Source of the DNA: Nitrospira sp.
GTDB lineage: Bacteria > Nitrospirota > Nitrospiria > Nitrospirales > Nitrospiraceae
Direction: 5' to 3'
DNA: 56,375 nucleotides
Assembly (NCBI GenBank): GCA_016873495.1
Contig: VGXC01000022.1
Coordinates: forward strand, 1-56,375
Numbering within the stretch: the first letter of the stretch is position 1; each line of letters opens with the position of its first letter. Below the pieces are notes generated by a model. The model searched no databases and was not told where the DNA came from. It worked only from the letters and a program-made list of their open reading frames with translations. Below, in pieces: positions 22,250-30,306 of this stretch. The translations under genes were made by a program, and so were the position numbers.

Positions 22250-24196
22250 ATGGGCAGTTTGACCAAAAAGAAGACGCTGGCGATCATGGCGTTAAGCGCG
22301 ATGATTGGCCTCCTTCTCCTGCCGATTGTGGTCTCGGTTCCTGCGCTTGCAAGCGGGGGCGGGGCTCCGGCCGGTGGGCCTCCCCCGGACGTGGTCAAGA
22401 AAGAAGGGGGCGAGGGGGATAAGGATAAGAAGATCGAGAAGGCGCGCGACGTCTATTACAAGACCGAGGGGATCGTTTCCGGACTGCCGGCTCCCAAGAC
22501 CGGGGACAATTCAAAGGACTATCCGCGGTACAACTTCGAGAGCCGGGTGCTCCTCTGGTTCGCCAATCAGCAGCACCTTTACTATGGCAGCTTCGTCCTG
22601 GCGGTGCCCATTTTTTGTATGGTCATCGAGTTTATGGGGGTGATGACGAAGGATAAGGCGATGGGCAAGAAGTATGACCAGCTCGCCTACGACTTCATTA
22701 AGATCAGCTTGACCGCCTACTCGTTGACGGCAATTCTGGGCGGTATTCTGATCTTTACCTTCCTGACTCTCTATCCGGCCTTTTTCGGGTACTTGTCGAG
22801 TATCTTCCGTCCGGTCATGCACATCTATGCCTTGATGTTTGTGGCTGAGAGCGGCACCCTCTACATCTATTACTATGGTTGGGACAAGATGAAGGAGGGT
22901 TTCCTGAAGTGGATCCACCTCAGCATGTCGGTGATCCTGAATGTGATCGGGACCGTGTTGATGTTCCTGGCCAATTCCTGGATCGGATTCATGATGTCTC
23001 CGGCTGGTGTCGATGAGCAGGGGCGCTTTTTGGGGAACATCTGGCACGTGATCCACACGGCGCTTTGGAATCCGTTGAACGTACATCGGATCCTGGGCAA
23101 TATGGCGTTTGGCGGCGGTGTGGTGGCGGCTTATGCGGCCTATCGGTTCTTGTCCTCGAAGACCGACGAAGAGCGGGCCCACTACGACTGGATGGGCTAT
23201 ATCGCCATGTCGTTGGGTGTGGCCTTTTTGATCCCGCTGCCTTTGCCGGCTACTTGGCTGATGCGTGAAGTGTATGCCTACCGGCAGCAGATGGGTATCA
23301 CGCTGATGGGCGGTCTGTTGGCCTGGTTGTTCATCATTCAGGCGACGATGATCGGCATCCTGTTCCTGAGCACCAACTACTATCTCTGGCAAGCCCTTGG
23401 CCGGATGCGCGGCGCCGAGCGATTCCAGCGCTGGATCAAGTACTTCGTGTTCCTCCTGGTGTGTGGCTTCCTGGTGTTCATCACGCCCCATACGATGGTG
23501 ATGACCCCGGCCGAGTTGAAGGCTATGGGTGGGCAGCAGCATCCGGTGTTGGGTAACTACGGGGTCATGTCCGCGAAGAACGGCGGCATCAATGTGATCA
23601 TCACGACCACCGTGTTGACCTTCATTTGGTATCAGCGCGGAAATCGTGTGCCCAGCGTATCCTGGTCCAAGTTTGGGAATATTTTCATGGGCGTGTTCTT
23701 CTTTTTCGCCTATGTGAATATCATCTGGTTGGCCATTTACGGCTACTTCATTCCAGCCAATGTCAGGGTAGGGTTGTCTGTCCCGCAGGTGGCGACCACG
23801 CTCTCCTGCTTGTTCTTTATGACCGCGCTTAACCTTTCCATGTTGAAGGGAGCTAAGCAAATTGGGCCAATCGAATGGGGAAAGATCTCCGTCCGGTCGC
23901 AGTATGCCCTGATCATGTTGGCTACTGCCTTTACTTGGATGATGGGCCTGATGGGCTACATCCGGTCGTCGGTGCGCCTGTTTTGGCATGTGAACGAGAT
24001 CATGCGCGATAATTCCCCTTGGGCCTACACGCACACGGTGGGATTCGCAGCGAATATGATTTCGTTCAATGTATTGTTCTTCTGGATCAGCATTATGTTT
24101 GTCTTCTGGCTCGGCACGCTGGCGGCGAAGAAAGCGCCGGTGGAAGCGAAGGCGCCGGTTCCTGGGCAAGCGCCCCAGCCGGCGGTCGGGCACTAA
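22250..24196 (+). CDS. cytochrome bd-like oxidase subunit I (CydA-like), copy 2
   Basis: 648 residues from ATG 22250, fixed by AAGGAGG (22238-22244); the in-frame TTG 22208 is rejected. An N-terminal hydrophobic segment (about 10-35, ending ALASGG) is followed by a charged Lys/Gly/Pro region and about 14 helices. It matches copy 1 along its whole length: QQHLYYGSFVLAVPIF, AESGTLYIYYYGWDKM, ANSWIGFMMSPAGVDEQG, NPLNVHR, PIEWGKISVRS and MGLMGYIRSSVR. A divergent bd-like family with no CydB partner in the window. Downstream come three membrane-linked cytochromes c, suggesting electron entry from cytochrome c rather than, or as well as, quinol (inference). The C-terminus is an Ala/Pro/Lys-rich tail. 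Confidence 0.87.
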   Translation: MGSLTKKKTLAIMALSAMIGLLLLPIVVSVPALASGGGAPAGGPPPDVVKKEGGEGDKDKKIEKARDVYYKTEGIVSGLPAPKTGDNSKDYPRYNFESRVLLWFANQQHLYYGSFVLAVPIFCMVIEFMGVMTKDKAMGKKYDQLAYDFIKISLTAYSLTAILGGILIFTFLTLYPAFFGYLSSIFRPVMHIYALMFVAESGTLYIYYYGWDKMKEGFLKWIHLSMSVILNVIGTVLMFLANSWIGFMMSPAGVDEQGRFLGNIWHVIHTALWNPLNVHRILGNMAFGGGVVAAYAAYRFLSSKTDEERAHYDWMGYIAMSLGVAFLIPLPLPATWLMREVYAYRQQMGITLMGGLLAWLFIIQATMIGILFLSTNYYLWQALGRMRGAERFQRWIKYFVFLLVCGFLVFITPHTMVMTPAELKAMGGQQHPVLGNYGVMSAKNGGINVIITTTVLTFIWYQRGNRVPSVSWSKFGNIFMGVFFFFAYVNIIWLAIYGYFIPANVRVGLSVPQVATTLSCLFFMTALNLSMLKGAKQIGPIEWGKISVRSQYALIMLATAFTWMMGLMGYIRSSVRLFWHVNEIMRDNSPWAYTHTVGFAANMISFNVLFFWISIMFVFWLGTLAAKKAPVEAKAPVPGQAPQPAVGH

Positions 24197-24231
24197 CGTT
24201 CATCGGCCTTTCAAGACTTGCAGGGTGTCCT

Positions 24232-24249
24232 CCCCGGGTTAACCCGGGG
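24232..24249 (+). promoter_or_regulatory. 18-bp perfect palindrome before the dihaem cytochrome gene
   Basis: CCCCGGGTTAACCCGGGG is its own reverse complement. It lies 23 bp before the GTG start at 24273, within a 76-bp gap. It could be an operator, or an RNA hairpin that separates expression of the oxidase from that of the cytochromes. The cytochrome ribosome site (AGGAGGG) lies just downstream and stays free. Confidence 0.5.
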
Positions 24250-24272
24250 GGGAATCCCAGGAGGGTTGTCAC

Positions 24273-25583
24273 GTGGTCGAGTTAATTCAGGCAGCGTTGG
24301 ACATGGGTTGGCCGGTCTTGGCCTTTCTCGCCTGCTTGTTCGTCTATTTTCAGGTGAGCATCAGCGATCCTGTTAAAAAGAAGCAGGCGACGTTTAAGAC
24401 CTTTATCGGCATGATCGCGGCATTTATGTTGCTGATGGCGATCGCCAACTACAAAATCAACTTCTTCGCCAATTCACGCCTCTTGCCTGTCTCCCTGGCC
24501 ATGATTACCGCGCTGGCCTTCATGATGGGCATCTACTTCACCAACATCGGGGCCCTCTTCAAAATCGGCGGGTTCATGTTTCTGGTGGCGGCGGGGCTCT
24601 CCGGTTATGGGAATTGGCTGCCTCAAGTGGAAGGCGGCTTCCCACCGGCCGAGGTCAAGTTGGATTTCGGGAGCATGTCGGCCCAGCAGTTGGCGGATGA
24701 AGGGGAGAAGATCATCTTCGGCGGGATCGGGCAGAGCAAGGTGCAGGGCGCAATCGGCAAAGGCCAGTGCCCCCTCTGTCACGGTTTCAACGAAGGGTTC
24801 TTGAGCGAGCGGGCTCCGAACCTCTGGGGTGTTCCTGATCGAGCGAAGACCAGGCTAGATGACCCCCGGTACCACAAGGGTAAGCCGGGCGATCGTGATA
24901 CGGAGCAGAAGGAGGCTTCCCCAGGGTCTGGGACGGCTGAAACGGGTCAGGAATATATTGCTGAATCCCATGCCTGCCCGAGCTGCTTTGTCGTGGCAGG
25001 GTTCGGCGTGAAGGGTACCAACGATAAGCAAAGCCCGATGCCCGCAATTCACAAGCCGCCCATCTCTCTATCGTTGGGCGAGTTGGCAGCCGTGGATACC
25101 TGGATGTATGTGCGCGAAGGCAAGGAAGCTCCGTCTTTCGAGGAAATTACCAAAGCCTACGAGAAGTTTATCCCGGAGGCGGACCGTCCCAAGCAGCAAG
25201 AGGACAAGCCTGCCGGTGCGGGTGGTGGAGTGCTGGCGACGGGCGAGGAGCCGGTGGATCAGATTTTCCAGAAGGCGACCTGTGTGGCGTGCCACACGAT
25301 CCCCGGCATTGCCGGAGCGGTGGGGACCATCGGGCCCAAGCTCGTGGAGGGCACCAATGCCCCGACCAGGATCAAGGACCCTGCCTATAAAGGCACGGCC
25401 AAGTCGACACGCGAGTACATTACAGAATCAGTCATTAATCCCAGCGCATACGTAGTGAAAGGCTTCCCGGACAACACGATGCCGAAAGAGTTCGGCAAGA
25501 AGCTGAGTGCCGGTGCGCTGAACAAGATCGTGGACTACCTCTCCCAGCTGCAAGAAGGTAAGGAGCCTCCCAAAATTTCTTAA
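24273..25583 (+). CDS. membrane-anchored dihaem cytochrome c
   Basis: 436 residues from GTG 24273 (AGGAGGG 8 nt upstream). Four membrane helices occupy residues about 8-115. Two cytochrome c domains follow outside the membrane, with CPLCH (C166/C169/H170) and CVACH (C337/C340/H341). The domains align with each other: QEYIAESHACPSCFVV in the first corresponds to REYITESVINPSAYVV in the second. The first domain has thus gained two cysteines (C235, C238) that are not a haem site because no His follows. SPMP and TMPKEF carry the probable distal Met ligands. Membrane electron carrier, likely donor or acceptor for the neighbouring bd-like oxidase. Confidence 0.87.
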   Translation: MVELIQAALDMGWPVLAFLACLFVYFQVSISDPVKKKQATFKTFIGMIAAFMLLMAIANYKINFFANSRLLPVSLAMITALAFMMGIYFTNIGALFKIGGFMFLVAAGLSGYGNWLPQVEGGFPPAEVKLDFGSMSAQQLADEGEKIIFGGIGQSKVQGAIGKGQCPLCHGFNEGFLSERAPNLWGVPDRAKTRLDDPRYHKGKPGDRDTEQKEASPGSGTAETGQEYIAESHACPSCFVVAGFGVKGTNDKQSPMPAIHKPPISLSLGELAAVDTWMYVREGKEAPSFEEITKAYEKFIPEADRPKQQEDKPAGAGGGVLATGEEPVDQIFQKATCVACHTIPGIAGAVGTIGPKLVEGTNAPTRIKDPAYKGTAKSTREYITESVINPSAYVVKGFPDNTMPKEFGKKLSAGALNKIVDYLSQLQEGKEPPKIS

Positions 25584-25637
25584 TTTAATGGTTGGACCTC
25601 AATCAAGGAACGGGAGCGTAAGAAGGAGAGCCGGACG

Positions 25638-26669
25638 ATGAAGGTATTAATCGGATCAGTGCTTGGAGGGCTGGTGGTGGTGCTTATCGCACTGCTGGCC
25701 TTTGGTGTCCTTCCAGCCACGTCCCTCAAGCTGGTGGAAGGCTATATGCCAATGCAGATGCTGGTGGAGCTCGCTGGCAGCGTGGCTATTTTTGCCACGG
25801 TGAGCTACATGCTCAGTCAGGGTGGCATCCAGCTGCCTCGTTTTTGGCAGGGGATCTTGTTTTGGGCGTATATCCTCCTGTACCTCAAGTTCAGGGTGTA
25901 TCCGCCTATCCCCTTCAGCGTGCGTGCCATGTATGGCACGGTGTCGCTGATCGCCGTGTTCATGTGGGTGTCCAGCAACGAAGAAGATTGGAAGAAGTTC
26001 AAGCAACCGATCATGAACGTGCTGGATGCCAACACCGGCTTCCACAAGGGGCTGCGCACGGTCTACCTGGTTCTGCTGCCAATCTTGCTCTGGGGCTTCT
26101 CGTACAGCTCCTTCCTTCCGAACCTGGATGAGCCGGTTGAGCTGCGCACGGTGCATCCGGCGCCGCCGGCCAGCACTAAGGTGCACGGCAAGACCTTCGT
26201 GCTCCAGACATCCCAAAATCCCTACCGGGTCAATCCGGAAGGGAAGTATGACCAGGAATACTCCAACGCCCGGATCGTCGAGCAGGCGATGGGACGGTTG
26301 ATGAAGCCAGACGCCAATCCCTGGGATGAAAAAGCAGAGGGGTACCTCAAGTATGTGCGCGAAGGCGGGGAGATTTTCTTTCAGAACTGCCACTTCTGCC
26401 ACGGCGACAACCTGAACGGTCGCGGCTTGCACGCGTTTGCCTTCAACCCGATTCCGGCTAACTTCACGGATCCGGGCACGATCGCGCAATTGCAAGAGAC
26501 ATTCATTTTCTGGCGCGTCTCGAAGGGCGGGATTGGGCTGCCCAACGAAGGATTTCCCTGGGCCTCGGTGATGCCGCCCTGGGAACAGCATCTGACCACG
26601 GATGAAATCTGGAAAGTCATTCTGTTTGAATACTGGCACACCGGCTATTATCCGAGAACGTGGGATTAA
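25638..26669 (+). CDS. membrane-anchored monohaem cytochrome c
   Basis: 343 residues. Five hydrophobic helices (about residues 3-165) precede a periplasmic cytochrome c domain with CHFCH (C251/C254/H255) in FFQNCHFCHGDNLNGRG; a likely Met ligand is in SVMPPWEQH. The N-terminal membrane part resembles that of the preceding dihaem protein in size and position but is not obviously homologous. Sits 54 bp after the dihaem gene and 32 bp before the next cytochrome, so one operon. Role: electron transfer at the membrane, partner unknown. Confidence 0.85.
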   Translation: MKVLIGSVLGGLVVVLIALLAFGVLPATSLKLVEGYMPMQMLVELAGSVAIFATVSYMLSQGGIQLPRFWQGILFWAYILLYLKFRVYPPIPFSVRAMYGTVSLIAVFMWVSSNEEDWKKFKQPIMNVLDANTGFHKGLRTVYLVLLPILLWGFSYSSFLPNLDEPVELRTVHPAPPASTKVHGKTFVLQTSQNPYRVNPEGKYDQEYSNARIVEQAMGRLMKPDANPWDEKAEGYLKYVREGGEIFFQNCHFCHGDNLNGRGLHAFAFNPIPANFTDPGTIAQLQETFIFWRVSKGGIGLPNEGFPWASVMPPWEQHLTTDEIWKVILFEYWHTGYYPRTWD

Positions 26670-26701
26670 TTCCACACATCTTTCGGTGAAGGGGTATCGC
26701 T

Positions 26702-28474
26702 ATGAGGCATGTGACGAGTAAGGTGCTTTTAATTGCGATTGCGGCCCTGGGGATCACGATGGTCTCCGGCAGCGCAGGGGTTTCGAGCTTCGCGCAAGAA
26801 GGAAGCGGCGTCCCCGAGGGTTTCAAGAAGGGCGAGCTGGCGCCGCTCCCGTCCGCAGAGATGATCGAAGCCGGCAAGCGAGTCTATTTTACGAAGTGCG
26901 TCTGGTGCCACGGGGTGGATGGAGCAGGCGATGGGCCTGCCGCCGACCGACTCTGGCCTCGTCCACGGAACTTCAATCAAGGAACGTTCAAGATCCGGCG
27001 GACTGCCAGCGGCGAATTGCCGTTGTTCGATGCCAAGAAAGCGGTCGAGGCGGAAAATGACTTGTTCGCGACCGTCACCCACGGCCTCCCCGGGTCGGCC
27101 ATGCCCTCCTGGGAAGGCATTCTGACCGAAGAGCAACGCTTGCAGGTCTTGTCGTTTGTGACGACCCAGCTTATCAAGGATCGTAAGTTCGACGACAAGG
27201 CGACGGAAACGCAGACCGTCCTGCAACTCGACGAAATGAAGCCGATTCCTGTCAGCAAGGAGAGTCTGGAAAAGGGCGCCCAGTTGATCGTAGACAAGAA
27301 GTGCATCGAGTGCCACGGGGTCACCGGGCGGGGGGACGGCAACGCATTCAACCTGAAAGATGACTGGGGCTTTGCAATCCAGCCGGCCAACTGGCACAAG
27401 TGCTGGAATTTCCGGGGGAGCCGCCAGGATCCGTACAACATCAAGAACATCTTCCGGACCTTCTCCACGGGGGTGAGCGGCACGCCGATGCCGTCCTTCG
27501 CGGATAACACGACGGTCGAAGAGCGGTGGCACATCGCCAACTTCGTGAACTCGCTCTGCGAGCGGGACCCCGAAGGGAACCCGCTGCCGATCGATCCGCT
27601 CACCGACAAGCCGAAGGTGAACTTCGTGATCCGGTCAGGCCCGGTGCTGGAAGGAGAGATCTCCGACGATCCGGAAAACGAAATGTGGCAAAAGCGTGAG
27701 CGCCGGATCGTATTGTTCGGAGGACAAATTACCCATAAGCCGCGAAACTTCGTGAACAGGATCGACGACGTGTGGGTGCGGTCTCTCTACAACGACAAGA
27801 ACATCGTATTCTTGTTCCAGTGGGATGACCGGTCCAAGAGCGTGGCCGAAGGGAAGCTGCCTTGGCAGCCCACCGAAGTGAACGTGGAGAACTACGGGGT
27901 CAAGGAACAGGCGCCGAAGACCGGCGAAGGCGATTCGATTGCCGCTCAGCAGAGTAAGTACGCGGTCTACAACGATGCCTTCGCGTTCCAGTTCCCGGTC
28001 AAGTGGCAGGAGTTGCCGGCTCCGATCAAGCCGCGCTACCTCTGGGGCGACCAGAAGTATCCGGTGGACATCGTGAAGTGGGAAGCCAACGGAACCATCA
28101 AGGCGTTCACGGGAACCGGCTGGGACCAGGACTTCCAGGATCGGGACGATTATACCGAGAAGCTCAAGGTTCTGAAGCAGGAGTGGAAGGACGGCCGCTG
28201 GACTTTGATGATCAGCCGGCCCATCAAGGAAGACTATGACGAGGACACCTACTTCGAGATGGGCAAGTACATCCCGACGGTGTTCTTCGCGTGGGACGGT
28301 CACAATGGAGATGCAGGCCGCAAGATGGCCGTCTCCGCTTTCTACTACACGGTTCTGGAGCCGCCCATTCCCAGGGAGACATACATCTATCCGACCCTGA
28401 TCGCAATCGGGGTCGTGCTCCTGGAAGGCTGGGTGTTGACCCGTCGGGCCAACAAGAAAAAGGGTAAAGTCTAA
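26702..28474 (+). CDS. dihaem cytochrome c fused to NxrC/EB_dh-type haem b domain
   Basis: 590 residues. A signal peptide (ending about SSFAQE) is followed by two cytochrome c domains with CVWCH (C66/C69/H70) and CIECH (C201/C204/H205). An ethylbenzene-dehydrogenase-gamma-like haem-binding domain covers about residues 315-555 (DDVWVRSLYNDKNIVFLFQWDD ..., DAFAFQFPV, WTLMISRP). A single C-terminal membrane anchor (about 563-582) ends in Lys/Arg. Gamma subunits of NXR, nitrate reductase-like and ethylbenzene dehydrogenase enzymes use this beta-sandwich to hold haem b. This fusion would link an NXR-type gamma domain to cytochrome c in one chain at the membrane, a plausible wire between NXR and the oxidase. 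A terminator follows 27 bp on. Confidence 0.85.
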   Translation: MRHVTSKVLLIAIAALGITMVSGSAGVSSFAQEGSGVPEGFKKGELAPLPSAEMIEAGKRVYFTKCVWCHGVDGAGDGPAADRLWPRPRNFNQGTFKIRRTASGELPLFDAKKAVEAENDLFATVTHGLPGSAMPSWEGILTEEQRLQVLSFVTTQLIKDRKFDDKATETQTVLQLDEMKPIPVSKESLEKGAQLIVDKKCIECHGVTGRGDGNAFNLKDDWGFAIQPANWHKCWNFRGSRQDPYNIKNIFRTFSTGVSGTPMPSFADNTTVEERWHIANFVNSLCERDPEGNPLPIDPLTDKPKVNFVIRSGPVLEGEISDDPENEMWQKRERRIVLFGGQITHKPRNFVNRIDDVWVRSLYNDKNIVFLFQWDDRSKSVAEGKLPWQPTEVNVENYGVKEQAPKTGEGDSIAAQQSKYAVYNDAFAFQFPVKWQELPAPIKPRYLWGDQKYPVDIVKWEANGTIKAFTGTGWDQDFQDRDDYTEKLKVLKQEWKDGRWTLMISRPIKEDYDEDTYFEMGKYIPTVFFAWDGHNGDAGRKMAVSAFYYTVLEPPIPRETYIYPTLIAIGVVLLEGWVLTRRANKKKGKV

Positions 28475-28500
28475 CCCGTCAGGGAAGACAAGCCTTGGAA

Positions 28501-28532
28501 GGGGGGTGGGGTGGCCCACCCCCCTTTTTTTT
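28501..28532 (+). terminator. intrinsic terminator of the bd-like/cytochrome operon
   Basis: 10-bp perfect stem (28501-28510 with 28515-28524), GTGG loop, then eight T (28525-28532). It ends the long respiratory block and precedes mobA. Confidence 0.95.
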
Positions 28533-28560
28533 CGCTGAAACGATCGATGCTCTCCCAGGT

Positions 28561-29199
28561 ATGATTTCTACAATAGAACAAATGACCGGTCTGTTGCTGG
28601 CGGGCGGCAAGAGCCGCAGAATGGGGAGGGACAAGCGGTTTCTTGAGCTGGGCGGGCGGACCCTGCTACAGCGATCCCTGAGCGTGTTGGAAGGTCTGTT
28701 CGACGAGGTGATAGTGTCTGTGGCAGAGACTTTCCCCGATTTGGAAGGTTTGCGCGCCAAAGTCGTGGTCGATTTATTCCCTGATTGTGCGACGATGGGG
28801 GGGCTCTACTCGGGGCTCTCAGGCGCGACCCATCCGCGCGTCTTTGCCGCTGCCTGTGATATGCCCTTCCTGGCGGATTCGGTGATACGCCGCATGGCCG
28901 ATCTGGGGAGGGATGCAGATGTGGTAATGGTCCGCCTGGCGAACGGGCTCCAGCCCATGCACGCGATGTATTCCAAGGCCTGTCTGCCCCACCTTGAGCG
29001 GATGCTCCACGCAAAAAATCTGAGGGTGCAGGACCTGGTCTCGGTCTCGGATCTCTCCGTAATGATTCTTTCAGAAGAGGATGTGCGAGAAACCGATCCG
29101 CAGCTGCTAAGCTTCCTCAATGTGAATCAGCCGGCCGATTTGGAGTTCGCTCGCAAGCTGCTTGCCGGGAAACATAGTGCGGAACGTGAGGGGTCATAA
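28561..29199 (+). CDS. mobA: molybdenum cofactor guanylyltransferase
   Basis: 212 residues from ATG 28561 (or ATG 28582, MTGLLLAGGK, as in many MobA). Adds GMP to molybdopterin to make the MGD cofactor that NxrA needs. The N-terminal GTP-binding signature LLLAGGKSRRMGRDK is complete. ACDMPFLADSVIRRM and the later N-(Q/V)-PAD near the C-terminus are family features. The upstream extension to 28495 runs through the terminator and is rejected. It overlaps the upstream reading frame of the next gene and is probably co-transcribed with it; no promoter recognised in the 29 bp behind the terminator. Confidence 0.92.
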   Translation: MISTIEQMTGLLLAGGKSRRMGRDKRFLELGGRTLLQRSLSVLEGLFDEVIVSVAETFPDLEGLRAKVVVDLFPDCATMGGLYSGLSGATHPRVFAAACDMPFLADSVIRRMADLGRDADVVMVRLANGLQPMHAMYSKACLPHLERMLHAKNLRVQDLVSVSDLSVMILSEEDVRETDPQLLSFLNVNQPADLEFARKLLAGKHSAEREGS

Positions 29200-29203
29200 A
29201 CTC

Positions 29204-30244
29204 ATGCGGCGGTCTCTCTTGCTGATCCACCCCGGAGCGCTTGGCGATGTGTTGTTGGCTCTCACTGCCATCCGTGCGATCCGGGTAGCCTTTCCGGCGC
29301 ACGAGTGTGGGCTGATTGCCGGAGAGCAAGTTGGCCGGCTGTTGCGGGCTTCTGGAGAGGTAGACCGACTGTACCCGCTGGAACAAGGCTTCCTGGCCGG
29401 GCTGCTGGGGGGAACTGAATCGGTAGCTTCAGGCTTGCGTTCCTGGCTGGACAAAGCTGATTTGGTCGTTGGGTGGATGAAGGATGCAGAGGGGAGCCTT
29501 GCGGCGACCCTCTATGCGCTTGGGGCAGGCAGGGTTATTATTCGGAGTCCTTTTGATTCCGGTTGTACGAACCTGCATCAGGCAGACCGGCACCTTGAAA
29601 TCGTCGCTTCGACGGTCGCAGAACAGCCAATGGCAAGGCCGCTGCGATTATCGGAGTCCATTCTGCAAGATGCCGCCGCCAGGTTGGCAGAGGTAGGAGT
29701 CCGGAAAGACCACATGCTCGTAGCGGTACATCCGGGCAGCGGGAGCCCGCATAAATGTTGCGAGCCCGGATGGTTTGTCAATCTCGTTGCGCAGTTGCAG
29801 GCTCTGGGTGCCTTGCCTATCTTGTTGGCTGGACCGGCTGATACAGAACAGGTCCAAGCGGTCCAACGGTCCTGCGCGGCATCCCCCTTGGTATTCGGTG
29901 GCCAGGAGTTGACCTTGGTGGCAGGATTGATGGCTCAGGCTGCTCTGTACGTCGGGCACGATTCGGGGCTCACCCACGTGGCGGCCTATTTAGGTGTGCC
30001 GACAATCGCGCTCTTCGGGCCAACCGACCCAAGACGATGGGCGCCCCGTGGGAGTCACGTCGAGATATTAAGCGGCGCCCCTTGTCTCTGCAACGGGTGG
30101 AATGGGGTTCAGGCTTGTACCGAGAAACGTTGCTTACAGGTACCGATCGCACAGGTGATCGAGGTGTGTCTTGCCAGACTTCAGGCTCGAGGAAAAAGCG
30201 CGTCTGCCGCCCAGTTTCATCGCTCCTTGTCTTGTCATGCCTGA
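29204..30244 (+). CDS. glycosyltransferase family 9 (heptosyltransferase-like)
   Basis: 346 residues from ATG 29204 (TTG 29162 lies inside mobA). The N-terminus LLIHPGALGDVLLALTAIRAI is the acceptor-domain start of ADP-heptose:LPS heptosyltransferases. VAVHPGSGSPHKCCEPGWF and GHDSGLTHVAAYLGVPTIALFGPTDPRRWAP are the C-terminal nucleotide-sugar site. Probably transfers a heptose in lipopolysaccharide core synthesis; acceptor not predictable. It shows no link to nitrite oxidation and sits between mobA and argS. Confidence 0.88.
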   Translation: MRRSLLLIHPGALGDVLLALTAIRAIRVAFPAHECGLIAGEQVGRLLRASGEVDRLYPLEQGFLAGLLGGTESVASGLRSWLDKADLVVGWMKDAEGSLAATLYALGAGRVIIRSPFDSGCTNLHQADRHLEIVASTVAEQPMARPLRLSESILQDAAARLAEVGVRKDHMLVAVHPGSGSPHKCCEPGWFVNLVAQLQALGALPILLAGPADTEQVQAVQRSCAASPLVFGGQELTLVAGLMAQAALYVGHDSGLTHVAAYLGVPTIALFGPTDPRRWAPRGSHVEILSGAPCLCNGWNGVQACTEKRCLQVPIAQVIEVCLARLQARGKSASAAQFHRSLSCHA

Positions 30245-30306
30245 GAGGGTGTGTTAGATTCACCTGCTTGTTTTTTGCTAGACAAAAGAAGGAGTTCGGC
30301 CAGGTT

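Noticed and set aside
22511..24193. 560-codon antisense frame opposite the CydA-like gene (and similar ones at 2156-3349 and 36329-37843)
   Set aside because: Same bias shadow; rich in His, Gln and Arg, no ribosome site in a sensible place, and the opposite strand codes for well-recognised proteins.
16699..24196. Calling the CydA-like proteins canonical cytochrome bd quinol oxidase (cydA)
   Set aside because: They are longer, start with an export-like segment, differ in the usual landmarks and have no cydB partner; the bd-like family name is safer.
28495..28560. Upstream extension of mobA starting at a TTG
   Set aside because: It would translate through the stem and T tract of the terminator; the family's N-terminus starts at or after 28561.
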